Assembly: GCA_030682595.1 (NCBI GenBank)
Contig: JAUXNZ010000117.1
Span: 1 to 16,013, forward strand
Reading direction: 5' to 3'
DNA from: Rhodocyclaceae bacterium
GTDB lineage: Bacteria > Pseudomonadota > Gammaproteobacteria > Burkholderiales > Rhodocyclaceae
Length of the DNA stretch: 16,013 bases
A program made the translations under genes and the position numbers. The stretch's first letter is position 1. Each line of letters opens with the position of its first letter. Positions 7,235 to 14,110 of this stretch are shown piece by piece. Under the pieces are notes generated by a model. It saw only the letters and a list, made by a program, of their open reading frames with translations, ran no database searches and was not told the DNA's origin.

Positions 7235-7280
7235 GCCGCTGCCAGGAGAAAGGTTCAGCTTGTCCGCAGGTAGTCGCGCC
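7225..7280. repeat. direct repeat, copy of 4193-4248
   Basis: These bases include the transposase-fragment stop, the spacer and the last codons of the monophosphatase gene. They match 4193-4248 in the same orientation with 6 differences in 56 by my count. Together with the second block they place homologous sequence on both sides of the AsmA region. Confidence 0.85.
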
Positions 7281-8067
7281 ATTGCTCGAACAGGCGCCGG
7301 TCAGCGGCGCAGACGGCTGAACGCGGCACGAGATCGAGTTGTGCGGGGCGGCCGTCGAGGGTGTCGGCATGGCCGCCGGCCTCGGCGAGGATCAGGCTGC
7401 CGGCGGCGTAGTCCCACAGGCTTTGGCGGCCATGCAGATAGAGATGGAAGCGGCCCGCCGCCACCCAGCACCAGTCGAGCGCCACCGAGCCGATCGAGCG
7501 CTGCGATGAGTAGGGCGGCGTCGCGGCGATGCGCGCGGCCAGCGCGGCGGGCAGGCGCTTGAAGTCGATGCAGGCCGTGGCCTTGGCGAGCGGGATGCCG
7601 GGCGACGGGGCGCGCAGCGCCGCGCCGTTGAGCGTGGCGCCGTGACCGCGCAGGGCGGCGAAGGATTCATCGTGCATCGGGTCGAAAACGATGCCGGCCT
7701 CGATGCGGCCCTGGCGCATCAGGGCCAGCGAAACGGCGAACAACGGGATGCCGGCGGCGAAGTTGCTGGTGCCGTCGAGTGGATCGAGAATCCACAGCCC
7801 GCTGTCTTCAGCGCCAGGCGCTACGCCGGCCTCGACCAGCAGTCGTTGCTGTTCCGCCGCGGTCATTTCCTCGCCGAGCAGGGCGATGCCGGGGTGCCGT
7901 GCCGCCAGCGCCGACTTCAGGCGCGACTGCATCGCCAGGTCGGCCTCGGTCAACCAACTGCCATCCGCCTTCTCGTGGCGTGTGGTGCGGCGAAAGCGTT
8001 CGAGCAATTCCTCGCGCGCCGCAGTGCGGACGACTGTTTCAAGGGCGGCTAGGTCGGCTGGGGTCAT
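7255..8067 (-). CDS. inositol monophosphatase family protein (Mg2+-dependent sugar/inositol phosphatase)
   Basis: This 270-residue cytosolic phosphatase of the IMPase/FBPase/CysQ superfamily has the metal-binding motif LLGEE (63-67), the core WILDPLDGTSNF (92-103) and the C-terminal WDYAAGSLILAEAGG (218-232), whose aspartate D219 completes the metal site. Members hydrolyse inositol-1-phosphate, histidinol phosphate, PAP or related substrates; the exact one cannot be decided here. The DPLDGTSNF form is close to true inositol monophosphatases. The start at 8067 gives the normal family length. It is divergent from the P-type ATPase gene across a 140-bp gap. A damaged second allele lies at 4193-4329. 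Confidence 0.93.
   Translation of the reverse strand: MTPADLAALETVVRTAAREELLERFRRTTRHEKADGSWLTEADLAMQSRLKSALAARHPGIALLGEEMTAAEQQRLLVEAGVAPGAEDSGLWILDPLDGTSNFAAGIPLFAVSLALMRQGRIEAGIVFDPMHDESFAALRGHGATLNGAALRAPSPGIPLAKATACIDFKRLPAALAARIAATPPYSSQRSIGSVALDWCWVAAGRFHLYLHGRQSLWDYAAGSLILAEAGGHADTLDGRPAQLDLVPRSAVCAADRRLFEQWRDYLRTS
7621..7707. repeat. direct repeat, copy of 4243-4329
   Basis: This segment inside the monophosphatase gene (RIEAGIVFDPMHDESF and following codons) is repeated at 4243-4329 in the same orientation with two differences in 87 bases. Both differences are synonymous in the gene's frame. Confidence 0.9.
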
Positions 8068-8207
8068 GGCGGGCTGGCATGCAATGGTGATGGAATGAAT
8101 ATTGTATGTGCAGTCTTGCTGCGCCGCAGCGCATGGTGATCCGGGTGAGGTTGACTATCATGAAGCAGAGGACTTGCTAGCGAACAGCCAACGCGGGTTT
8201 GGCGACC
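8068..8207. promoter_or_regulatory. divergent intergenic region between the monophosphatase and P-type ATPase genes
   Basis: These 140 bases must hold both promoters. A hyphenated palindrome GCTGCG-C-CGCAGC lies at 8118-8130 and could be an operator. A TTGACT at 8151-8156 would suit a -35 box for the ATPase gene, but no convincing -10 follows at normal spacing. A six-codon open frame starts at 8160 after a GAGG and ends in TAG at 8178-8180; it may be chance. All assignments here are weak. Confidence 0.35.
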
Positions 8208-10919
8208 ATGAATTCTCCCGGCATGAGCATTGCCCAACAGGCGCCCGAGGCGGCGCTGGCCGCGCTGAGAAGCGGTGCGCAGGGCTTGTCGGCAGACGAG
8301 GCGCGCAGGCGTCTGGCGGAATTCGGCTTCAACCGGGTCGAGGCTGCCCCCCGCGAACCCTTGTGGCTGACGCTGCTGCGCGAATTCAGCCACTTCTTTG
8401 CGCTGATTCTCTGGCTGGCGGCGGGACTGGCTTTTCTGGCGGCGCACTTCGAGCCGGGGCAGGGCATGGCTGAACTGGGTTTGGCCATCATTGGCGTGAT
8501 CGTCGTCAACGGCTGTTTCTCCTTCTGGCAGAGCTATCGGGCCGAGCAGGCGCTGGCGGCGTTGTGCCAGTTGCTGCCGCAGCAGGTGCAGGTGCGGCGC
8601 GACGGCCATACCCGCGAAGTTCCGGCGGCCGAACTGGTGCCCGGCGATCTGGTGCTGCTGGCCGAGGGCGTCAAGGTGCCGGCGGATTGCCGTCTGGTGG
8701 AGAGCTGGGGCCTGCGTGTGAACCTCGCCACGTTGACCGGCGAGTCGAAACCCATGGCGCGCAGCGCGGCGGTTGGGCTCGATGCGACGGCCGATCCACT
8801 GGCCGCGCGCAGCCTGGTGCTGGCCGGCACGCTGATCGTCGCGGGTGAATGCAGCGCCGTCGTTTACGCCACCGGCATGCGCACCGAGTTCGGCCGCATC
8901 GCCCACCTGGCGCAGACCGCCGGTGAAGTCGAATCGCCATTGCAGATTGAGATCCGCCGCGTTTCGCGGTTGGTCGCCCTGCTTGCGCTGGGTCTGGGCT
9001 TGCTGTTTTTTGCGATTGGCCAGGCCATCGGCCTGCCGTTCTGGGTCAATTTCATGTTCGCCATCGGCATCATTGTGGCAAACGTGCCGGAGGGGCTGCT
9101 GCCGACGGTAACGCTCTCCCTGGCTTTGGCCACCCAGCGCATGGCCCGGCGCAATGCGCTGGTGCGCCACCTGCCGGCGGTCGAGACGCTGGGCAGCGCA
9201 ACGGTCATTCTGACCGACAAGACCGGCACCCTGACGCAGAATCGCATGACGGTGCGCGAACTGTTCGTTGGCGGGCGTCATCATCTCGCAGCGGAACGCT
9301 GGCCGCGCGCCGACGACCTGCGCTTGCGCGCCGTCGCCAGGTTCTGCCATGACCTCAAGTTTCCCGAGGGGGCCGAGGGGCGTTCTGCACCCAGCGGCGA
9401 CCCGATGGAAATCGCCCTGTGGCAGTTCGCCGGGGCCATTCCCGAGCTTGGCCAGCGCGCGGGTGAAATAGCGTTTGACGCCGAACGGCGGCGCATGTCT
9501 GTCATCACGCGGGAATCCGGGGGGGGCGGTTTTCTGTGGTGCAAGGGTGCGCCCGAGACGCTGCTGCCGTTGTGCGCGACCTGGCTCGACGGCGACGCTG
9601 CGCGGCCTTTCGATGCGGCAGCGCAGGACATCTTTCACCGCGCCCACGAAGACATGACCCACCGTGGCATGCGCGTGCTGGCACTGGCCTGGAAACCCCT
9701 TGCCGCCGCCGCCACTGTTGAACCCACAGAGGACGGCCTGGAATTGTGCGGCCTGGTCGGCCTCGAAGATCCGCCGCGTCCCGATGTGCATGAGGCGGTG
9801 ACCCGCTGCCATGAGGCCGGCATCCGCGTCATCATGGTCACCGGCGACCACCCGCAAACGGCCGTGGCGCTGGCGCGCGAAGTGGATGTGGTGCGCACGC
9901 CGGCGCCGCTGGTGATCACCGGCGAGCAGGTGCGGCGGATGGATGCGGCCCACCTGCAACTGGCGCTCGATGCGCCGGAGATCCTGTTTGCGCGCGTCAG
10001 CGCCGAGCAGAAGATGCTCATTGTCCAGGCCTTGCAGCGCAAGGGCGAGATCGTCGCGGTGACCGGCGACGGCGTCAATGACGCACCGGCGCTGAAGACG
10101 GCGGACATCGGCATTGCCATGGGCCTGTCCGGTACCGATGTCGCCCGCGAAGCAGCCGACATCGTGCTGCTCGACGACCACTTCGCCACCATCGTCAATG
10201 CCATCGAGGAAGGCCGCGCGGTGTTCGAGAACATCCGCAAGTTCCTCACCTACATCCTGACTTCGAACATCCCCGAGATCGTGCCCTACCTGGCCTTCGT
10301 GCTGTTCCGCATTCCGCTGCCGCTCACCGTGATCCAGATTCTGGCGGTCGATCTCGGTACCGACATGCTCCCGGCGCTGGCGCTGGGCGCCGAACGGCCG
10401 CACGCCGACGTGATGCGCCGGCCACCGCGACCGCGCCACGAGCGGCTGCTGTCATGGCCGTTACTGGCGCGGGCCTACCTGTTCCTCGGTCCGCTCGAGG
10501 CGCTGGGGGCCATGGCCGCGTTCTTCTTCGTCCTCGGCGCCAGCGGCTGGCAGTACGGCCAGATACCCGTGCCGGGCGATCCGCTGTATCCGGCCTACCT
10601 TGCCGCCACGACCGCCTGCCTCGTCGCCATCGTGCTGGCGCAGATGGTCAACGTCTTCGTCTGCCGGCATCCGCTCTTGCCCGCCTGGCGCTTTCCCCTG
10701 TTCGAAAATCGCCTGCTGCTGGCCGGCCTTGCCGCCGAAGCCGGCCTGCTGTTGGCCATCGTTTACACCCCGTGGGGCAATCACCTGTTCGGTACGGCGC
10801 CTTTGCCGGTTGACGTCTGGCTCTTCGTGCTGCCCTTTGTCCTGCTGCTGGGGGTGGCCGAAGAGGTGCGCAAGGGGTTGCGGCGACGGATCGTGGCACG
10901 CCTCGCTGCACCGCATTAA
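8208..10919 (+). CDS. P-type cation ATPase of the Na+,K+-ATPase-like (P2C) group
   Basis: This roughly 903-residue ion pump (ATG at 8208; an in-frame TTG at 8199 is also possible) has every P-type landmark: actuator TGES (177-180), phosphorylation site DKTGT with D337, nucleotide-domain KGAPE, and hinge TGDGVNDAP (619-627). The membrane helices set it apart from Ca2+ pumps. M4 reads NVPEGLL (E295), M5 YILTSNIPE (Y682, S686, N687, E690) and M6 VDLGTD (D715, D719), matching E327, Y771, S775, N776, E779, D804 and D808 of animal Na+,K+-ATPase at the same spacing, instead of the N/T residues of SERCA. The C-terminal EEVRKGLRRR also resembles the alpha subunit end. No beta subunit gene is present. 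The likely role is Na+ export, possibly exchanged for K+ or H+, but the ion is inferred. It converges with the protease gene and overlaps it by four bases. Confidence 0.92.
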   Translation: MNSPGMSIAQQAPEAALAALRSGAQGLSADEARRRLAEFGFNRVEAAPREPLWLTLLREFSHFFALILWLAAGLAFLAAHFEPGQGMAELGLAIIGVIVVNGCFSFWQSYRAEQALAALCQLLPQQVQVRRDGHTREVPAAELVPGDLVLLAEGVKVPADCRLVESWGLRVNLATLTGESKPMARSAAVGLDATADPLAARSLVLAGTLIVAGECSAVVYATGMRTEFGRIAHLAQTAGEVESPLQIEIRRVSRLVALLALGLGLLFFAIGQAIGLPFWVNFMFAIGIIVANVPEGLLPTVTLSLALATQRMARRNALVRHLPAVETLGSATVILTDKTGTLTQNRMTVRELFVGGRHHLAAERWPRADDLRLRAVARFCHDLKFPEGAEGRSAPSGDPMEIALWQFAGAIPELGQRAGEIAFDAERRRMSVITRESGGGGFLWCKGAPETLLPLCATWLDGDAARPFDAAAQDIFHRAHEDMTHRGMRVLALAWKPLAAAATVEPTEDGLELCGLVGLEDPPRPDVHEAVTRCHEAGIRVIMVTGDHPQTAVALAREVDVVRTPAPLVITGEQVRRMDAAHLQLALDAPEILFARVSAEQKMLIVQALQRKGEIVAVTGDGVNDAPALKTADIGIAMGLSGTDVAREAADIVLLDDHFATIVNAIEEGRAVFENIRKFLTYILTSNIPEIVPYLAFVLFRIPLPLTVIQILAVDLGTDMLPALALGAERPHADVMRRPPRPRHERLLSWPLLARAYLFLGPLEALGAMAAFFFVLGASGWQYGQIPVPGDPLYPAYLAATTACLVAIVLAQMVNVFVCRHPLLPAWRFPLFENRLLLAGLAAEAGLLLAIVYTPWGNHLFGTAPLPVDVWLFVLPFVLLLGVAEEVRKGLRRRIVARLAAPH

Positions 10920-13399
10920 CGCCGGGGGGGCTGGCCTTTTGGCGTTGGCGGTTTCTTTGCGGGCTTGGGGGTGGGTTTTTCTTTTTTTCTTTGCCGGGCC
11001 GGTGGTTTCGGGTTGCCGTAGTCCTGATGCATCTGCGCCAGTTCGGCCAGTTGCATGGCGACCTGGTAGTTGACCGAGCCAGCGGGAATCTCGCCCTTCT
11101 CATCGGGTTCCCCGGCGGGCAGGCCGGTCAGCAGTTCCATCGCCTCGTCGATGTTAGTGACGGGCCACACGTGGAAGCGCCCCTGCCGCACCGCCTCGAC
11201 GACTTCCTGGCGCAGCATCAGATGGCAGACATTGGCGGCGGGGATCAGCACGCCCTGTTCTCCGGACAGGCCGCGCGCGGCACAGATGTCGAAGAAACCC
11301 TCGATCTTCTCGTTGATGCCGCCGACCGGTTGCACCACGCCGAACTGATTGACCGATCCGGTGACCGCGAGCGACTGGCGGATCGGGATGCCGGACAGGG
11401 CGGAGAGCAGGGCGGCCAGTTCGGCCAGCGAGGCGCTGTCGCCTTCGACGCCGCCGTAGGATTGCTCGAACACCAGGCTGGCCTTGAGCGAGAGCGGCGT
11501 GGCCCAACCAAAACGGGCGGCCAGGAAGGAAGAAAGGATCAGCACGCCCTTGGAATGAATCGGCCCGCCGAGTTCGACTTCGCGCTCGATGTCGATCACT
11601 TCGCCTTCGCCCATGCGCACCGTCGCGGTGATGCGCACCGGGTGCGCGAAACTGCTTTCGCCGAGCGGCACCACGGCCAGGCCGTTGATCTGGCCGGCAT
11701 GTGCGCCCGCGGTATCGACCAGCCAGTGGCCGCGCAAAATCTCTTCCTGATAGCGCTGGCGCAGGTTTTCGTGGCGGCGCCGGTGGGCATCCAGCGCCAT
11801 CTCGACATGCGTGCGTTCGATCAGGGGGGCGTTGGCCTGGGCCGCAAAGTGATCGGCTTCGCGCATCAGGTTGTCGAGCCGCTGGGTCTGGGTGGTGAGC
11901 CGCTGGGCGTCGTTCGCCAGGCGGGCGGCGTGTTCGATGATGCGCGCCACGGCCGCGGCCGATAGCGGACGCAGTCCCACCCGACGTGCCAGGGTGGCGA
12001 CCAGCCGCGCATAGTGGATCGTGTTTTCCGGGTTGCGCTCGATTTCGCTTGCCATGTCGGCGTTGATCTTGAAGAGCGCCGCAAAGTCCGGGTCAAACTC
12101 GGAAAGCAGATAGTAGATGATGCGTTCGCCGATCAGCACCACCTTGACATCAAGCGGCGCCGGATCGGGTTCCATCTGGGTGGTGCTGGTCAGCCCGATC
12201 AGTTCGGAGAGCGATTCGATCCGCACCTCACCCGATTGGAGGGCGCGTTTGAGTCCTTCCCAGGCATAGGGCTGGGTCAATACCTTCAGGGCATCGAGCA
12301 CCAGAAAACCACCGTTGGCGCGATGCAGGGCGCCTGCCTTGATCAGCATGAAATTGGTGACCAGCGTGCCCATGTGCACCAGATGTTCGATGCGCCCGAC
12401 CAGGTTTTGCAGGGTCGGGTGGTCTTCATAGACCACCGGACGTTCACCCGTGGCCGGATTCTCCACCAGCAGATTGACCAGGTAGCGCTGGATCGAGATG
12501 GTGCCCGAGTAGGCGGTGGTATCCGCATCCTCGTCGCCCTTGGTCGATTCGCGCAGGGATTCGCCGCTCGCGGCGATGTCCTGCATGACGGCATCAAGAT
12601 AGCGGGTGACCTCGGGCAGGTCGGCATAACCCGGTTTGAGTTCCTCGATCAGGTGGCCCACCGCCAGTTTGAGCGCATCGCTGGCGGTCTCCCGAATTTT
12701 GTTTTGCACCTCGCGCCGCCAGCGCGGGAACTCATTCATCAGTCGATGCAGTTGCTCGTGAAACACGTCGATCCGCTGCCCGAATTCCTGCTGGCGCTCT
12801 TCCGGCAACTGCTCGAATTCTTCCTGGGAGAAGGTTTCTTCGCCATCCTTGATCGGCGCAAAGAGAAAGCCTTGCGAGGTGTGCAGCAGCGCAATGCCCT
12901 GCTCGCCGGATTCATGGCCGAGATGGCGCAAGGCCGTTTCTTCGCGTTGTTTTTCTTCCTCCTGCAAGGACTCGATGCGACGGCGGTATTCATCGCTTTC
13001 AAAAGCCGCGGCGATGGTCGGCCCCAGTTCGCGGACAAAGCGCTGCAGGTCGTCGCGCAGGCGGGCGCCCCGGCCGCACGGCAGGCGCAACAGGTGCGCC
13101 CGGGCCGGGGTGACGAAATTGTTGACATAGCACCAGTCCGCCGGCGCCGCGCCGCTCTTGCGCTCCGTTTCGAGCAACTGGTCGATGATGGCGTGACGGC
13201 CGCTACCCGTGTCGCCCAGCACGAACAGGTTGTAACCCTCTTGCTTGATGTCGAGTCCGAGATGAACGGCCTCGACGGCGCGCGGATGAATTTGCGCGGC
13301 GTCGAGATCGGGTAGCGCCGCGGTGCTGTCGCAATTGATGGCGGCCGGATCGCAGGGGGTAGAGAGAGCTTCCGGGGGCAGCGGGACGAGTGGGCGCAT
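10916..13399 (-). CDS. Lon-like ATP-dependent serine protease (AAA_32 / Lon_C family)
   Basis: The product is an 827-residue protein with an AAA-type N-terminal half and a C-terminal Lon proteolytic domain. The nucleophile is S655 in GDSAS and the lysine is K698 in GGINEKIEG. Their spacing of 43 residues equals that of E. coli Lon (S679/K722). The P-loop is GDTGSGRH (62-69), with Arg in place of the usual Lys, and the Walker B-like strand GGFLVLDA (363-370) lacks the following Glu. A charged helical insert lies at about 140-270 (QEEEKQREE, EEFEQLPEERQQEF), as in the YcbZ/LonC-like branch. A Lys/Pro-rich tail of about 30 residues ends the protein. It probably degrades damaged proteins in the cytosol. 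No clear Shine-Dalgarno precedes the ATG, and no other in-frame ATG lies upstream before a stop at 13445-13447. Confidence 0.92.
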   Translation of the reverse strand: MRPLVPLPPEALSTPCDPAAINCDSTAALPDLDAAQIHPRAVEAVHLGLDIKQEGYNLFVLGDTGSGRHAIIDQLLETERKSGAAPADWCYVNNFVTPARAHLLRLPCGRGARLRDDLQRFVRELGPTIAAAFESDEYRRRIESLQEEEKQREETALRHLGHESGEQGIALLHTSQGFLFAPIKDGEETFSQEEFEQLPEERQQEFGQRIDVFHEQLHRLMNEFPRWRREVQNKIRETASDALKLAVGHLIEELKPGYADLPEVTRYLDAVMQDIAASGESLRESTKGDEDADTTAYSGTISIQRYLVNLLVENPATGERPVVYEDHPTLQNLVGRIEHLVHMGTLVTNFMLIKAGALHRANGGFLVLDALKVLTQPYAWEGLKRALQSGEVRIESLSELIGLTSTTQMEPDPAPLDVKVVLIGERIIYYLLSEFDPDFAALFKINADMASEIERNPENTIHYARLVATLARRVGLRPLSAAAVARIIEHAARLANDAQRLTTQTQRLDNLMREADHFAAQANAPLIERTHVEMALDAHRRRHENLRQRYQEEILRGHWLVDTAGAHAGQINGLAVVPLGESSFAHPVRITATVRMGEGEVIDIEREVELGGPIHSKGVLILSSFLAARFGWATPLSLKASLVFEQSYGGVEGDSASLAELAALLSALSGIPIRQSLAVTGSVNQFGVVQPVGGINEKIEGFFDICAARGLSGEQGVLIPAANVCHLMLRQEVVEAVRQGRFHVWPVTNIDEAMELLTGLPAGEPDEKGEIPAGSVNYQVAMQLAELAQMHQDYGNPKPPARQRKKEKPTPKPAKKPPTPKGQPPRR

Positions 13400-13573
13400 G
13401 ACGTTTCTGGTTTGGCGGAGATTTTTTTGTGAGGATAACCCTGCTCAGGCCAAATCGGGAACATGATTTTTCTGCCACGGCGCGACCGTGATCGCAGGGG
13501 GAAAATTCGTCTGGAATGGTCTATGTTTGGCTTGGAGTGTTTCGCTGCTGCTCATTAACCAAGGAGAACCGTC
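13400..13573. promoter_or_regulatory. divergent region between the Lon-like protease and hsp20
   Basis: These 173 bases separate two stress genes transcribed in opposite directions. On the + strand CTTGGA (13531-13536) and CTCATTAA (13551-13558) are 14 bases apart, which loosely resembles a sigma-32 heat-shock promoter (CTTGAA / CCCCATNTA). The predicted RNA start would then almost touch the hsp20 ribosome-binding site, so I hold this at low confidence. No CIRCE (HrcA) element is present. Confidence 0.3.
13561..13568 (+). promoter_or_regulatory. hsp20 ribosome-binding site
   Basis: AAGGAGAA lies five bases before the ATG at 13574. It is a strong Shine-Dalgarno that fixes the hsp20 start. Confidence 0.85.
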
Positions 13574-14023
13574 ATGAACCTGATCAAGTGGAATCCCTTC
13601 AGCGAGCTGGAGGACATTTCCAGCCGTCTGAATCAAATCTTCGGGCGGTCCGCCGCGTCGGCTACGGCGGGCCACGAAATGATGAAAGTGGCGGATTGGG
13701 CGCCTTCCGTCGATATCAGCGAAACGGATCAGGCGTTCCTGATCAAAGCCGAAATACCCGGGGTGAAGAAGGAGGATGTCAAGGTCACTGTCGATAACGG
13801 CGTTCTCACCATCCAGGGTGAGCGCAAGATGGAAAAGGAAGAGAAGGGCAAGACGTTTCACCGCATCGAGCGTTCATACGGCAGTTTTGTCCGCAGCTTC
13901 CGCGTGCCTGCGGGCGTTGACGACAGCAAGGCGAAGGCCGAGTTCAAGGACGGCATGATCAACGTCACGCTGCCCAAGTCCGAGAAGGCCAAGAGCAAGT
14001 CGGTCGAAATCGCCGTGGCGTGA
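13574..14023 (+). CDS. Hsp20/alpha-crystallin small heat-shock protein
   Basis: This 149-residue ATP-independent chaperone holds unfolding proteins during stress. The N-terminal arm MNLIKWNPFSELEDISSRLN (1-20) is typical of the bacterial class A group. The alpha-crystallin domain spans about 42-137, with DWAPSVDISE, KAEIPGVKKEDV, NGVLTIQGER and FHRIERSYGSF, and closes with the signature DGMINVTLPK (126-135). A C-terminal VEI (144-146) corresponds to the I-X-I oligomerisation motif. Length is normal. It is divergent from the Lon-like protease, a natural pairing of holding chaperone and degrading enzyme, and is followed by a strong hairpin. Confidence 0.96.
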   Translation: MNLIKWNPFSELEDISSRLNQIFGRSAASATAGHEMMKVADWAPSVDISETDQAFLIKAEIPGVKKEDVKVTVDNGVLTIQGERKMEKEEKGKTFHRIERSYGSFVRSFRVPAGVDDSKAKAEFKDGMINVTLPKSEKAKSKSVEIAVA

Positions 14024-14028
14024 GAGTT

Positions 14029-14056
14029 GCGGCCCCGCTCGTCAGAGCGGGGCCGC
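14029..14056 (+). terminator. GC-rich hairpin after hsp20
   Basis: GCGGCCCCGCTC (14029-14040) pairs perfectly with GAGCGGGGCCGC (14045-14056) around a GTCA loop, giving a 12-bp stem five bases after the hsp20 stop. There is no T-run after it (TGGGGTGGG follows), so termination may be partial or may mainly protect the hsp20 mRNA 3' end. Confidence 0.75.
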
Positions 14057-14066
14057 TGGGGTGGGC

Positions 14067-14085
14067 TCCCTGTAAAATGCAGGGA
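14067..14085 (+). promoter_or_regulatory. possible relA -10 box inside a small inverted repeat
   Basis: TCCCTG (14067-14072) and CAGGGA (14080-14085) form an inverted repeat around TAAAATG. The TAAAAT (14073-14078) looks like a -10 box of the kind common in betaproteobacterial promoters and lies about 33 bases upstream of the relA ATG. A -35 box would fall beside the hsp20 hairpin and is not recognisable. Confidence 0.35.
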
Positions 14086-14110
14086 AATCTTCAGGATCGC
14101 CCCGTACCCC

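Noticed and set aside
8064..10439. 791-codon open frame on the - strand
   Set aside because: It lies opposite the P-type ATPase, whose motifs are complete, and is rich in Arg, Gln, His and Gly as expected from antisense of GC-rich coding DNA.
12014..13315. 433-codon open frame on the + strand
   Set aside because: It is antisense to the Lon-like protease and has no domain features; the protease frame carries the catalytic residues.
13528..13548. Possible sigma-54 promoter upstream of hsp20
   Set aside because: A GG and a GC element are present but the spacing is 13 instead of 10 bases, so it does not fit the -24/-12 consensus.
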